Shown: positions 53,705-62,768 of the stretch, piece by piece
How the letters are laid out: every line of letters begins with the position of its first letter
How positions within the stretch are numbered: position 1 is the first letter of the stretch
Assembly: GCF_019351405.1 (NCBI RefSeq)
Contig: NZ_JAHWZX010000008.1
Span: 62,001-126,000 of the forward strand
DNA from: Stakelama flava
GTDB lineage: Bacteria > Pseudomonadota > Alphaproteobacteria > Sphingomonadales > Sphingomonadaceae
DNA length: 64,000 nucleotides
Reading direction: 5' to 3'
Translations under genes and position numbers: made by a program
Notes under the pieces: model-generated
What the model was told of the DNA's origin: nothing
Seen by the model: the letters and a program-made list of their open reading frames with translations, nothing else
Database searches by the model: none

Positions 53705-54477
53705 GCGTGGGCGCGTTTAACGGCCATGGCGTCTGGGCCATCTATAAATTCGAAATGGCGCGCGCGCTTCGCACGATCTGGCAATCCGTCGCGACCCCGG
53801 TAATCACCACATCGCTGTATTTCATCGTGTTCGGCGGTGCGATCGGCAGCCGTATGCAGCAGGTAGGCGGCGTCGATTACGGCAGCTTCATCGTACCAGG
53901 GCTGATCATGCTGACGCTGCTGACGCAAAGCATCGCCAATGCCTCGATCGGCATCTATTTTCCCAAATTCACCGGCACGATCTATGAATTGCTTTCCGCA
54001 CCGGTTTCGGCGCTGGAAACCGTGATCGGCTTTGTCGGCGCGGCGGCCACCAAATCGCTGGTGATCGGCCTGATCATCCTTGGCACGTCAACGCTGTTCG
54101 TCGATCTTCATGTCGATCATCCGGCGGCGATGATCGCATTCCTGCTGTTAACCGCGCTGACGTTCAGCATGTTCGGGTTCATCATCGGGATATGGGCCGA
54201 CGGGTTCGAACAGCTCAACATCGTGCCCGCGCTGCTGGTGACGCCGCTCACCTTTCTGGGCGGCGCATTCTATTCGATCGACATGCTGCCCGAACCGTGG
54301 CGCACGGTCAGCCTGTTCAATCCGGTCGTCTATCTGGTGAGCGGGTTCCGCTGGAGCTTTTTCGGCCAGGGCGATGTCAGCATCGGGGTGAGCCTGGGCT
54401 TTATCGGTGCGCTGCTGCTGCTGTGCCTCGGCGCGATCACCTGGATCTTCAGGACGGGCTACCGGCTCAAGCCCTGA
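53701..54477 (+). CDS. ABC-2 type transporter permease
   Basis: A 258-residue permease with six predicted membrane helices. The segment [37 protein letters not shown] is the ABC-2 family signature. It is coupled to the ATPase gene upstream. Its last 11 bp overlap the 3' end of the convergent CPBP protease gene. Confidence 0.93.
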   Translation: MSVGAFNGHGVWAIYKFEMARALRTIWQSVATPVITTSLYFIVFGGAIGSRMQQVGGVDYGSFIVPGLIMLTLLTQSIANASIGIYFPKFTGTIYELLSAPVSALETVIGFVGAAATKSLVIGLIILGTSTLFVDLHVDHPAAMIAFLLLTALTFSMFGFIIGIWADGFEQLNIVPALLVTPLTFLGGAFYSIDMLPEPWRTVSLFNPVVYLVSGFRWSFFGQGDVSIGVSLGFIGALLLLCLGAITWIFRTGYRLKP

Positions 54478-55204
54478 TGCCGAGAACGAACGGGCGGATC
54501 ACCAGCCCGTTCAGATCGACCGCGGCGTGGAGCAGCATCGTCATCCACAGGCTGCCCGTCATCCAGTAAAAGCCGGTGAAGACCAGCGCCAGCGCGGTCG
54601 ATCCGATCATACCGATCGCACCCTGATAGCGATGGGCGAGCACGAACAGCAGCGCCGACAGGACAAAGCCGAGCAGCGCCGATCCGCTGACCAAGGCGAT
54701 AAGCAACGGAAGCAGGAGGCGGAAGAACAGCTCTTCGCTCACCCCCGCCGCCAGCGCCACGGCAGCGGCGGCGGGCAGGTCACCTCGCTTTCCCGGCAGG
54801 ACCGCGCGCAGATTGCCCATCATCCATGGCGCACGACCGCGCCTGCGCCGCCATTGCGCCATTAGCGCGCCCAGCAACGCCCCGCCGAACAGGCCGCCAG
54901 CGACCGTCAGCAGAAAGGCAGTATCGCGGGCGAGGCCGCCTGGCACCAAGCCCAGCGTGCCAGCCGCCACGGCGAATATATCGGGCATCGCGAACAGCGC
55001 CTCGCCCCGACCGAGGATCGCGAGAATGACCAGCGCCGGCGCGATGAACAACACCGCGCTCTTCACAACCCAGAAGCGATAGAGCGCACGCCGCCCGCGC
55101 GCGCTCACCCCGAACCGGTCGGCAAGACGGCCCTTCAGGAACAGCCAGTAACAGCCGAGCGCGGCGAAGAGCAGCAGCCAGTCGAGCACCGGCGAACGCG
55201 TCAA
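54467..55204 (-). CDS. CPBP-family intramembrane glutamic protease
   Basis: A 245-residue membrane protein of the Abi/CAAX-like (CPBP) group. Catalytic residues are visible: E157-E158 in [10 protein letters not shown]191 in LAHRYQG, and H226 with N232 in [10 protein letters not shown]. The start TTG at 55204 overlaps the glpX stop (TTGA), a TTG version of the usual ATGA coupling. A longer frame lies inside glpX and is not supported. Substrate unknown. It ends 11 bp inside the convergent ABC permease gene. Confidence 0.86.
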   Translation of the reverse strand: MTRSPVLDWLLLFAALGCYWLFLKGRLADRFGVSARGRRALYRFWVVKSAVLFIAPALVILAILGRGEALFAMPDIFAVAAGTLGLVPGGLARDTAFLLTVAGGLFGGALLGALMAQWRRRRGRAPWMMGNLRAVLPGKRGDLPAAAAVALAAGVSEELFFRLLLPLLIALVSGSALLGFVLSALLFVLAHRYQGAIGMIGSTALALVFTGFYWMTGSLWMTMLLHAAVDLNGLVIRPFVLGIRA

Positions 55205-56169
55205 TCGATCCGGTGTTCGCCCTTCACCCAGCGAACGGTGCCCGAACTGGCGCGCATGACGACGCTGTCGGTGGTCATCTTGCCATGCACGCGCTTCACC
55301 CCTTCGAGCAGCGACCCGTCGGTCACGCCGGTCGCCGCAAAGATGCAATCGCCGCGCGCCAGATCGTCGAGCGTATAGACGCGGTCGAGATCATCGATTC
55401 CCCATTTGCGCGCGCGTTCGCGCTCATCATCATTGCGGAACAGCAGCCGACCCTGAAACTGCCCGCCGACGCAGCGCAACGCGGCGCAGGCGAGTACGCC
55501 TTCGGGCGCGCCGCCGATGCCCATATAGATATCGATCGTGGTGTCGGGATCGGTGGTGGCGATCACGCCTGCGACATCGCCATCGGGGATCAGTACGATG
55601 CCGCACCCGATTTCGCGCAGTTCGGCAACGATCTTTTCATGCCGCGGCCGATCGAGAACGCACGCGATGATCTCGTTGGGCTTCACGCCCTTCGCCTTTG
55701 CCAGCGAACGGACATTCTCGCCCGGCGATTTGGCAAGGTCGATCACACTGTCGGGATAGCCCGGCCCGACCGCGATCTTTTCCATGTAGACGTCAGGCGC
55801 ATTGAGCAGGCAGCCCGCTTCCGCCGCCGCCAGTACGGCCAGCGCGTTCGGCCCCGCCTTGGCGGTGATCGTGGTGCCCTCCAGCGGGTCGAGCGCGATG
55901 TCGATCTTCGGTCCCTTGTCAGGTGCGCCCCCGACCTTTTCGCCAATATACAGCATCGGCGCCTCATCGCGCTCGCCTTCCCCGATCACGACCGTGCCGT
56001 CGATATACAGCGTGTCGAACGCTTCGCGCATCGCGCCGACCGCAGCCGCGTCGGCGGCCTTTTCATCGCCGCGTCCGACCAAGCTTGACGCCGCGATCGC
56101 CGCCGCTTCGGTGACTCGCACCATTTCAAGGACGAGAACGCGATCGAGAATCTTGCTCGGGGACGTCAT
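55201..56169 (-). CDS. glpX: Class II fructose-1,6-bisphosphatase
   Basis: GlpX hydrolyses fructose-1,6-bisphosphate in gluconeogenesis. From the ATG at 56169 the protein has 322 residues. GRGDEKAADAAAV, VVIGEGERDEAPML, IALDPLEGTTITAKAGPNALAV and GIGGAPEGVLACAA are the metal- and substrate-binding signatures. It is 74 bp downstream of hom, a common pairing in alphaproteobacteria, and is coupled to the CPBP gene. The gluconeogenic role fits the nearby acs and TCA genes. Confidence 0.95.
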   Translation of the reverse strand: MTSPSKILDRVLVLEMVRVTEAAAIAASSLVGRGDEKAADAAAVGAMREAFDTLYIDGTVVIGEGERDEAPMLYIGEKVGGAPDKGPKIDIALDPLEGTTITAKAGPNALAVLAAAEAGCLLNAPDVYMEKIAVGPGYPDSVIDLAKSPGENVRSLAKAKGVKPNEIIACVLDRPRHEKIVAELREIGCGIVLIPDGDVAGVIATTDPDTTIDIYMGIGGAPEGVLACAALRCVGGQFQGRLLFRNDDERERARKWGIDDLDRVYTLDDLARGDCIFAATGVTDGSLLEGVKRVHGKMTTDSVVMRASSGTVRWVKGEHRID

Positions 56170-56243
56170 GAACCTGGCACCTCTTCCGGTTGACTGCTCA
56201 TCCGGCGATAAGCGAGCGGCATGACGTTGTCGAGGCAGCACGC

Positions 56244-57536
56244 CTATTCGCCCAGAATATGCATCCACATCGCATCGCCGATCAGGCTGGAAGAGCCGCT
56301 CAACGTTTTCAGCGCCTGCGCGACGCATCGTTCCGGCCCGTTATGCGTGACGATGACGACCATCACGCTGCCGTCGACCGCCGCGCCGCGCTGAATCAGG
56401 CTTTCGATCGAAACGCCAGCATCGCGCATCGCCGCCGCGATCTCGGCAAGCACGCCGACCTTGTCGACCACATTCAGCCGGACATAGGCGCGCCCCGTGC
56501 GTTCGCCGCTGTCGGCGCGCCGCTGATCGGCGAGCGATTCGGCGGGCATTGCGTAGGGCGGCCCGAATTCACCGCGCGCAATGTCGATCAGGTCGGCCAC
56601 GACCGCGCTCGCCGTCGGGCCGTCGCCCGCGCCAGCGCCCTGAAAGAACAGTCGGCCGACATAATTGCCCTCCGCCACCACGGCGTTAAGCGAATCCTGC
56701 ACATGCGCGAGCGGATGGCGCATCGGCACCAGATAGGGGTGGACACGCTGGAACAGCCCGCTTTCGTCCGCTTCAGCAATGCCGACCAGCCGGATGCGAT
56801 AGCCCAGCGCCGCGGCCTCGGCGATGTCGGCGGCGATGACGTGGCGCACCCCGCCGATCGCGACATCATCGAAACTGGGCCGCGTGCCAAAGGCCAGGCT
56901 GGCGAGGATCGACAGCTTATGTGCGGCATCGACGCCGTCAATGTCGAACCCCGGATCGGCTTCGGCATAGCCCAGCGCCTGCGCCTCGGCGAGAACCGCG
57001 TCGAAATCGCTGCCTTCGCTTTCCATCTTTGACAGGATGTAATTGCAGGTGCCGTTAAGGATGCCGTAGACGCGCGCGATTTCGTTCGCCGCCGCGCCTT
57101 CGCGCAACCCCTTGATGACCGGCACGCCGCCAGCGACTGCCGCTTCGAACTTCATCGCCGCATGCTGCGCCTCCGCCTGCCGCGCGAGTTCCAGGCCGTG
57201 ATGCGCGATCATCGCCTTGTTGGCGGTGACGAACCCCTTGCCCGCTTCCAGCGCGGCGCGCGCCAGCGCCAGTGCAGGGCCGTCCGATCCGCCGACGAGT
57301 TCGAGGACGACATCGGCGCGCGGATGCTGCGCCAGTTCGACCGGATCGTCGACCCAGTCGAACCCCGATATATCAATGCCGCGATCCTTTGCCCGGTCGC
57401 GCGCAGAAACCGCGACCACCTCGATCGGGCGGCCCGCGCGGCGGGTAATCAGCGGGCCGTTCGATTCGAGCAGGCGAATGACGCCCGCTCCCACGGTTCC
57501 CAGCCCAGCAATCGCCACGCGCAATGGTTCGCTCAT
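56244..57536 (-). CDS. hom: Homoserine dehydrogenase
   Basis: Hom reduces aspartate semialdehyde to homoserine, the branch to threonine and methionine. The 430-residue product has the NAD(P) loop AGLGTVGAGVIRLL, FVTANKAMIAHHG, the catalytic region GTCNYILSKMESEGSDFDAVL and GYAEADPGFDIDG, and a C-terminal ACT domain (from about residue 350) for feedback control. A 189-bp leader precedes it with a hairpin but no leader peptide rich in Thr, Met or Ile. Confidence 0.96.
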   Translation of the reverse strand: MSEPLRVAIAGLGTVGAGVIRLLESNGPLITRRAGRPIEVVAVSARDRAKDRGIDISGFDWVDDPVELAQHPRADVVLELVGGSDGPALALARAALEAGKGFVTANKAMIAHHGLELARQAEAQHAAMKFEAAVAGGVPVIKGLREGAAANEIARVYGILNGTCNYILSKMESEGSDFDAVLAEAQALGYAEADPGFDIDGVDAAHKLSILASLAFGTRPSFDDVAIGGVRHVIAADIAEAAALGYRIRLVGIAEADESGLFQRVHPYLVPMRHPLAHVQDSLNAVVAEGNYVGRLFFQGAGAGDGPTASAVVADLIDIARGEFGPPYAMPAESLADQRRADSGERTGRAYVRLNVVDKVGVLAEIAAAMRDAGVSIESLIQRGAAVDGSVMVVIVTHNGPERCVAQALKTLSGSSSLIGDAMWMHILGE

Positions 57537-57725
57537 CAGCTACTCCCGATCGGTTTCCCACAGGCCGCTGGTCACCAATGCAGTCGAAGGGCGCGTGTCT
57601 CCCTGACGCGAACGAGCAGGAACGGCGCTTCGACCGCCCCGGCACCAGCGGCGGTTACCGGCCGCTGTAGCGGGACGATGCCTGTCGAAACAAGCGCGCG
57701 GGGGCGAAAGAATACTTTGCCGCGA
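57537..57725 (-). promoter_or_regulatory. hom leader region
   Basis: No gene is seen in these 189 bp. A perfect 7-bp stem CAGCGGC/GCCGCTG with an 8-base loop lies at 57646-57667, about 110 bp before the hom ATG. I looked for SAM-II, SAM/SAH and cobalamin riboswitch cores and could not match them. It probably contains the hom promoter and may hold an uncharacterised leader. Confidence 0.35.
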
Positions 57726-58679
57726 TCAAGCCTTGATCAGGCCGATTTCGACCAGCCGTTCGTGCAGATAGTCATGCGCGGTGATCGGATCAGGATAGCG
57801 GTCGGGATTTTCCTCGCTTTTACAGGACGGCAGCGTCTTGATCAGGAAATCGGGTGCTGGATGCAGGAAAAACGGCATCGAATAGCGCGATTGCCCGCGC
57901 CGTTCGGCCGGGGGATTAACCACCCGGTGGGTGGTCGATGGCAGGACATGGTTGGTCAGCCGCTGAAGCATGTCGCCGACATTGACGGCGAGCGCGCCTT
58001 CCGGCGGCTTGACGGGCAGCCAGCGCCCGTCGCGGTCGAGCAGCTCCAGCCCCGCTTCCTCCGCCCCCAGCAGCAGCGTGATGAGGTTGATATCTTCATG
58101 CGCGCCCGCGCGGACATTGGGCGCGTCCTCCGCGATCGGCGGATAGTGCAGCAGGCGCAGGATCGAATTGCCGTCCTTGATCGCACTGTCGAACCAGTTC
58201 GGCTCCAGCGCCAGATAGCGCGCGATCGCGCTGAGCAGGCGGCTGCCGGTATCCTCGAACGCAGCGAACAGCGTGGTAAAGGTTTCGCGAAAGCCCTCCG
58301 GCCGGTCGGGCCAGATATTGTCGGGCATGTCGGCGGCATAGGGATGCCCCTTCGCCAAATCACGACCGACATGCCAGAATTCCTTCAGGTCGACATGCTC
58401 CGCACCCTTGGCGATTTCGGTCTTGAACGGGGTATAGCCGCGCTGGCCCGCGCCGCCTTCGACGAAATAGCGGCGCTTTTCATCCTCGGGCAGCGCAAAC
58501 AATGCTTCGGTCTGCGTCCAGGCACGATCGATCAGCGCTGGATCGATGCCGTGATCCTTTACCAGCGCGAAGCCATATCGTTTGAACGAATCGCCAAACG
58601 CCTGCGCAAATCCGTCGGGATCGCTCTGCGCCTGTTTCAGCGAAACGAGGGGGACTTCGGCAATCGAGGTATCAAGCAT
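57726..58679 (-). CDS. 2-oxoglutarate/Fe(II)-dependent oxygenase, isopenicillin N synthase family
   Basis: A 317-residue soluble oxygenase from the ATG at 58679 (AAAGG upstream). The iron triad is His and Asp in GAHEDINLITLLLG and the distal His in STTHRVVNP; the Arg of SRYSMPFF binds 2-oxoglutarate carboxylate. The N-terminal DIOX_N-like region (VPLVSLKQ, RYGFALVKDHGI) is also typical. Substrate unknown. The 15-bp near-palindrome GATCAAG-C-CTTGATC spans its C-terminus and stop codon. Confidence 0.92.
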   Translation of the reverse strand: MLDTSIAEVPLVSLKQAQSDPDGFAQAFGDSFKRYGFALVKDHGIDPALIDRAWTQTEALFALPEDEKRRYFVEGGAGQRGYTPFKTEIAKGAEHVDLKEFWHVGRDLAKGHPYAADMPDNIWPDRPEGFRETFTTLFAAFEDTGSRLLSAIARYLALEPNWFDSAIKDGNSILRLLHYPPIAEDAPNVRAGAHEDINLITLLLGAEEAGLELLDRDGRWLPVKPPEGALAVNVGDMLQRLTNHVLPSTTHRVVNPPAERRGQSRYSMPFFLHPAPDFLIKTLPSCKSEENPDRYPDPITAHDYLHERLVEIGLIKA

Positions 58680-58756
58680 CGCAACGGCCTTTGGCAAAAT
58701 TAAAAAAATCCTGCCACCCCAGATAAGGGTTTGCGCGCCCGAGTAACAGACGCGCC

Positions 58757-59278
58757 TTATCCGCGGATGTCGAGCTCACCATGCGTTCGGCCCGCCGCCG
58801 CCTGCGACAGCCGCAGGTCGAACCGGTCGCCGTCGCTGGTCGTGCCGGTGATGCGATCGCCGTCCTGACGGAAGTCGAAGCCGCGATTTTCGAATTTTCC
58901 GGTGAACCAGTCGCGGACAGTCGCAACCGGTGCGGGGCTGGTGAAACCGATATGCACCAGCCCCTTTTTCTCGTTGAGCGCGCCTGCGCTGGCATCGATA
59001 TTCATGCTGTCGACCGACGAGCCGGGATACAGATTGACGCCATCAAGGTCGAAATCGTCCGAATCGAGCTGAATCCTGGGAAGTTTCACCTTGCCTTCAA
59101 ACCCTGGCAGTTTGAGCGACATCTGCCCGCTATTGCCGTCCGCCCGCGCGATGGTGGTCTGACCGTTGTCATTCGAACTGCGGATCGCAATCGACGTGCC
59201 GTTTCCGCCCTCGCCGCTGCCATCGCCCCCGCACGCGGCGAGCAGACCGAGCGCGGGCAGGATGATCAAAGCGCGCAT
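58757..59278 (-). CDS. Lipoprotein of unknown function
   Basis: A 173-residue product with lipobox LLAAC (Cys16), then a Gly/Ser/Asn-rich linker and a compact C-terminal domain (GLVHIGFTSPAPVATVRDWFTGKFENRGFDF, ending ITGTTSDGDRFDLRLS) that looks like a small alpha/beta fold seen in exported proteins that compare or bind ligands. AAGGAG precedes the ATG. An AT-rich stretch (59300-59315) probably holds its promoter. No named family recognised. Confidence 0.78.
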   Translation of the reverse strand: MRALIILPALGLLAACGGDGSGEGGNGTSIAIRSSNDNGQTTIARADGNSGQMSLKLPGFEGKVKLPRIQLDSDDFDLDGVNLYPGSSVDSMNIDASAGALNEKKGLVHIGFTSPAPVATVRDWFTGKFENRGFDFRQDGDRITGTTSDGDRFDLRLSQAAAGRTHGELDIRG

Positions 59279-59391
59279 GTTAAACCGCTCCTTCGTGTGT
59301 TATTTACATAAGTCACTACCACGCCACTCGACATGGTCAAGCGAAAGCTGCGTGACGCGGACGCAAACTTCGTTCATGGGCGCGGTCAGCC

Positions 59392-60624
59392 ATGGAACAC
59401 CGGACCCAGCCCGCCCCCGATGCGCCGCCCATCGCGCTGCCCGAATTCGTCGCGCTCGTCGCGGCGATGATGGCGCTGACCGCGCTCGGCATCGATTCGA
59501 TGCTGCCAGCGCTGCCCGCGATCGGCGCGACGCTGAACGTGGCGCAGGAAAATGACCGGCAGTTCGTCATCACCGCCTTCCTGCTCGGCTTTGCCGTCGC
59601 CCAGCTTGCGCATGGCCCGCTTTCCGATCGCTTCGGCCGCCGCCCCGTGCTCGCCTGCGGCCTGATCGCCTATGCGATTACCAACATCGTCGTCGCGCTG
59701 TCGGGCAGCTTCGCGCTGCTGCTGATCGGCAGGTTCGCCGCCGGAACGGCGGTAGCGGCCGCACGGGTCGTCACCATCGCGCTGGTGCGCGACTGTTTTT
59801 CCGGCCGGGCGATGGCGCGGGTGATGAGCCTCGCCTTCATCGTGTTCATGGCGGCTCCGGTGCTTGCCCCCAGCTTCGGCGAACTGGTGCTGCTGTTCGC
59901 GAACTGGCGCTTCATTTTCGGCGGCGTTGCGCTGGTCAGCCTGATCATCACGATCTGGTTCGTGCTTCGCATGCCCGAAACCTTACCCCCCGAAAAACGC
60001 CTGCCGCTCAGCCTCAGACGCCTGTTCGCCGGCTATCGCTTCATGCTCGCCGACCGCTATGCCGTGGGCTACACGCTTGCCGCGGCGCTGCTGACGGGGG
60101 GATTGTTCGGCTTTATCGGATCGGTTCAGCAGATCGTGTTCGAGGTGCTTCGCGTGCCGCATCTGCTCGTCGTCATCTTCGCCTCTATCGCAGGCACGAT
60201 GGCGGTCGGGTCCTATTTCAATTCACGCATCGTCATGCATTTCGGCACCCGGCTGATCTCGCATTCGGCGCTGACCGGGTTTTTCCTGATTTCGGCGGTT
60301 CACCTGGCAGTCGCCTGGACAGGGCACGAAAATATCTGGACCTTCGCCGGGTTGCAGGCGCTGGCCATGGCGTGCTTCGGGCTGGCATCCTCCAATTTCT
60401 CGTCGATGGCGATGGAGCATATGGGAGAGATCGCAGGCACGGCGTCCAGTCTGCAGGGATTTACCGCGACGATGGGCGGGGCGTTGATCGGCGCTGCGAT
60501 CGGACAGCAATATGATGGCTCGACCGTTCCGCTCTACACCGGATTCCTGATCACCAGCGGCCTTGCCTTTGTGGTCATTCTTGTCGCCGAGCGCGGCAGG
60601 CTGTTCCGTCCGGCCGAGCAATAA
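59392..60624 (+). CDS. MFS multidrug efflux transporter, Bcr/CflA type
   Basis: A 410-residue, 12-helix MFS protein. ALGIDSMLPALPAIGATLNV and GPLSDRFGRRPVL (motif A) are typical of the Bcr/CflA drug:H+ antiporter subfamily, as are GRFAAGTAVAAARVVTIALVRD (motif B region) and the late GFTATMGGALIGAAIGQ. It presumably exports toxic compounds. Substrate cannot be predicted. No regulator is adjacent. Confidence 0.9.
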   Translation: MEHRTQPAPDAPPIALPEFVALVAAMMALTALGIDSMLPALPAIGATLNVAQENDRQFVITAFLLGFAVAQLAHGPLSDRFGRRPVLACGLIAYAITNIVVALSGSFALLLIGRFAAGTAVAAARVVTIALVRDCFSGRAMARVMSLAFIVFMAAPVLAPSFGELVLLFANWRFIFGGVALVSLIITIWFVLRMPETLPPEKRLPLSLRRLFAGYRFMLADRYAVGYTLAAALLTGGLFGFIGSVQQIVFEVLRVPHLLVVIFASIAGTMAVGSYFNSRIVMHFGTRLISHSALTGFFLISAVHLAVAWTGHENIWTFAGLQALAMACFGLASSNFSSMAMEHMGEIAGTASSLQGFTATMGGALIGAAIGQQYDGSTVPLYTGFLITSGLAFVVILVAERGRLFRPAEQ

Positions 60625-60704
60625 CGGGAACGCTGTCGGTGCCTTCGCCGTTCAAGCGGGTGACAGCGATGTTGCTGCCGTACGAGACGGAAAAGAGGCA
60701 TATC

Positions 60705-61046
60705 ATGGGCGGCCACAGAGTACCCGAACAAGGCCCCGAGGACGATGGCTATGACGAGCGCGGCTATGATGAAAGCCAGCGCGCCGAGATATTGGAAACG
60801 ACGCGCGGCGGCCCGCGCGACGGGTCGCTGGTCACCGATCTCGACCCCGATCGCAAAACCGCCTTCGAGGACGAAGAGGATGAGGACGCCATCGACATGA
60901 CCGATGACGATATCGGCGATGTCGACGAACGACGGCGACAAACCCGCGCCGATCGCGATGAGGACGAGGCGCAGGACGACTGGGATGCCGGTCGCACCGG
61001 CGATGCAGGCCGCACCGATTCGGAAAGCGAAGCGATGAAGCCCTGA
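60705..61046 (+). CDS. Small, very acidic disordered protein
   Basis: A 113-residue cytoplasmic protein with about 40 Asp/Glu residues, especially in FEDEEDEDAIDMTDDDIGD and RADRDEDEAQDDWD. It has no signal peptide, no cysteines and few hydrophobics, so it is predicted to be disordered. GAGG precedes the ATG at 60705. A canonical terminator follows, which supports a real single-gene transcript. It could be a nucleic-acid mimic or a chaperone-like buffer. No named family recognised. Confidence 0.72.
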   Translation: MGGHRVPEQGPEDDGYDERGYDESQRAEILETTRGGPRDGSLVTDLDPDRKTAFEDEEDEDAIDMTDDDIGDVDERRRQTRADRDEDEAQDDWDAGRTGDAGRTDSESEAMKP

Positions 61047-61085
61047 CCTGGTCGGGCAAGTACCATCCTTTGCGCCGCAGAACCG

Positions 61086-61124
61086 CGCCGCACCGGGAAC
61101 AGCCCGGCGCGGTGCGGCGTTTTT
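61086..61124 (+). terminator. Intrinsic terminator after the acidic protein gene
   Basis: CGCCGCACCG (61086-61095) pairs perfectly with CGGTGCGGCG (61110-61119) and is followed by TTTTT. This is a canonical rho-independent terminator, 40 bp after the stop codon. Confidence 0.9.
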
Positions 61125-61155
61125 GCATGACCGGTTGACTGAAGGAGTTTGCGCC

Positions 61156-61806
61156 TTGCCCCCGATATCCGCCCGTTCGACGCTGTTTCTCGCGCTGCCC
61201 GCGCTGCTGCTTGCCGGATGCGAGGTGCGCGACGCCCCCGCCGACAATGCGCAGGGAAATTCCGATCCGTCCGCGGCGAACGACAGCGTCACGTTGACCG
61301 AAAACGTTATCGCGCCGGCCGACATGAACGCGCTGCCCCCGGCCGAGGTCAATGCCGTGGGGCCGTCGAACGTGGACGATTCGGCGCTGATCAATGCGCA
61401 GATGCCTGAACCCGCCGCCGGCAATCAGGGCACGAGCACCGCTGCAGCCGCACGATCGGCGGTGCAACGCTATTATGCGCTGATCAGCGCTGCGGATTAC
61501 GACCATGCCCGCGCATTATGGGATGATGACGGCCAGGCGGCCCAGCGGAGCGCCGATGAATTCGCCCGTCGGTTCGATCGATATTCAAGCTATCAGGCGG
61601 ATATCGGAGAGGCAGGGGCCGTGCGCAGTGAAAAGAATGATCGCTATGTCACCGTGCCGGTCACGCTGCACGGCACGCTGCGCGATGGAGCGAGCGCGTT
61701 TCGCACCAAGGCGAAGGTCATTTTGCACCGTAAAAGCGGTTCGGGCGATACGGCCGGCTGGCGGATTGCGCGAATCGAAACGCCGCAGGGTGCGACCGGG
61801 GGCTGA
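61156..61806 (+). CDS. Lipoprotein with a tandem paralogue downstream
   Basis: A 216-residue lipoprotein started at TTG 61156 with AAGGAG eight bases upstream. The lipobox is LLAGC (Cys22). After a Pro/Asn-rich linker, the C-terminal domain (about 100-216) contains AVQRYYALISAADYDHARALWDD, FARRFDRYSSYQADIGE and DRYVTVPVTLHGTL, shared with the next gene. The fold looks like an NTF2-like or SnoaL-type exported domain, which is inference. Role unknown. Confidence 0.78.
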   Translation: MPPISARSTLFLALPALLLAGCEVRDAPADNAQGNSDPSAANDSVTLTENVIAPADMNALPPAEVNAVGPSNVDDSALINAQMPEPAAGNQGTSTAAAARSAVQRYYALISAADYDHARALWDDDGQAAQRSADEFARRFDRYSSYQADIGEAGAVRSEKNDRYVTVPVTLHGTLRDGASAFRTKAKVILHRKSGSGDTAGWRIARIETPQGATGG

Positions 61807-61888
61807 CGCCTTGCCGATGCTTTCGTCCCCCCCTGCTTTCACGTAAGCTGGCTTGGCGACGACGCGCGCAATCAGGAAGGGGCAGCTT

Positions 61889-62701
61889 TTGTCGAAACCA
61901 TTGCTGACGCTTACCACCGCCGCCCTGTTGTGCGGATGCGGGTCGGGCGGCACCGCTAATGATACTCAGCCGGTCGACGATGCTCAGGCGACGGCAACTC
62001 CCCTGCCGGTAGCGACGCCGTCTCCCACGCTTCGGAACGATGCGGAAGTCGCTGCTTCCCCATCGGGTGCGCAAGCCGTGAAGGTTCTGCAACGCTACTA
62101 TGTTGCGATCGTCTCCGGCGATTATACGAAAGCCTATGGATTGTGGGACAATAACGGTGCGGCGTCAGGAATGAATGCCCGACAGTTCGCGTCCGCTTTC
62201 GAACCATATTCGGCGTACCGCGCTGATATCGGCGAACCGAGCGATGTGAAGATGCAGGGCAGCGACCGCTTCGTCGATGTGCCGATCATCCTCACTGGCA
62301 CACGGTCCGACAGCGGCGCTTTCCGGAAAGAAGGGCGTGCGCGCCTCCACCAGACGGCAAGCGAAAGCGGTGCCACGAGGGATGCAGGCGAGTCCGACTG
62401 GCGAATAGCGTCAATCGACTTTGCTGCGTCACCAGCGGCGAACGCCACGCCGGTCGCAGCGCAAACCGCCGTCACGCGCACGCTAGACTGTATCGACGGG
62501 AGCAGCTTCACGGCGCGCTTCGATCCGCAGGACCGGAGCGTCACAATCAGCCAACAGGGAAGAAAAATCGCCACACTTGCCGGCCGGGACGTTGCCTCCG
62601 GCGTCTATTATCGCGGTGACGATTATGTTCTGCTCGGCAAGGGCGACCGGGTCACCTTTTCACAGCCCGATAAAGCGCCGGTGCCCTGCCACGCATCGTA
62701 A
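61889..62701 (+). CDS. Lipoprotein with NTF2-like and MliC-like domains
   Basis: A 270-residue lipoprotein started at TTG 61889 (AGGAAGGGG upstream). The signal ends in LLCGC (Cys17). The first domain is paralogous to the preceding gene (LQRYYVAIVSGDYTKAYGLWD, YSAYRADIGE). The last 75 residues match the pattern of MliC, the inhibitor of c-type lysozyme: a Cys pair (LDCIDG, VPCHAS) and SGVYYRGDDYVLLGKGD. It is 82 bp downstream of its paralogue and ends at a strong bidirectional terminator. Fusion of these two domains is unusual. Confidence 0.78.
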   Translation: MSKPLLTLTTAALLCGCGSGGTANDTQPVDDAQATATPLPVATPSPTLRNDAEVAASPSGAQAVKVLQRYYVAIVSGDYTKAYGLWDNNGAASGMNARQFASAFEPYSAYRADIGEPSDVKMQGSDRFVDVPIILTGTRSDSGAFRKEGRARLHQTASESGATRDAGESDWRIASIDFAASPAANATPVAAQTAVTRTLDCIDGSSFTARFDPQDRSVTISQQGRKIATLAGRDVASGVYYRGDDYVLLGKGDRVTFSQPDKAPVPCHAS

Positions 62702-62702
62702 A

Positions 62703-62733
62703 AAAACGGCGGCCCGCGCGGGACCGCCGTTTT
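62703..62733. terminator. Bidirectional intrinsic terminator
   Basis: AAAACGGCGG (62703-62712) pairs perfectly with CCGCCGTTTT (62724-62733), with an inner CCC/GGG. The A and T tracts on the two sides make it work on both strands: it ends the MliC-type lipoprotein gene (plus) and the glycine-zipper gene (minus). Confidence 0.92.
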
Positions 62734-62768
62734 CCTGTAACACGCCGTGGGAGCGCGCTCCGCTTATC

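Noticed and set aside
57537..57725. SAM-II, SAM/SAH or cobalamin riboswitch before hom
   Set aside because: The conserved cores could not be matched; only a simple hairpin is visible.
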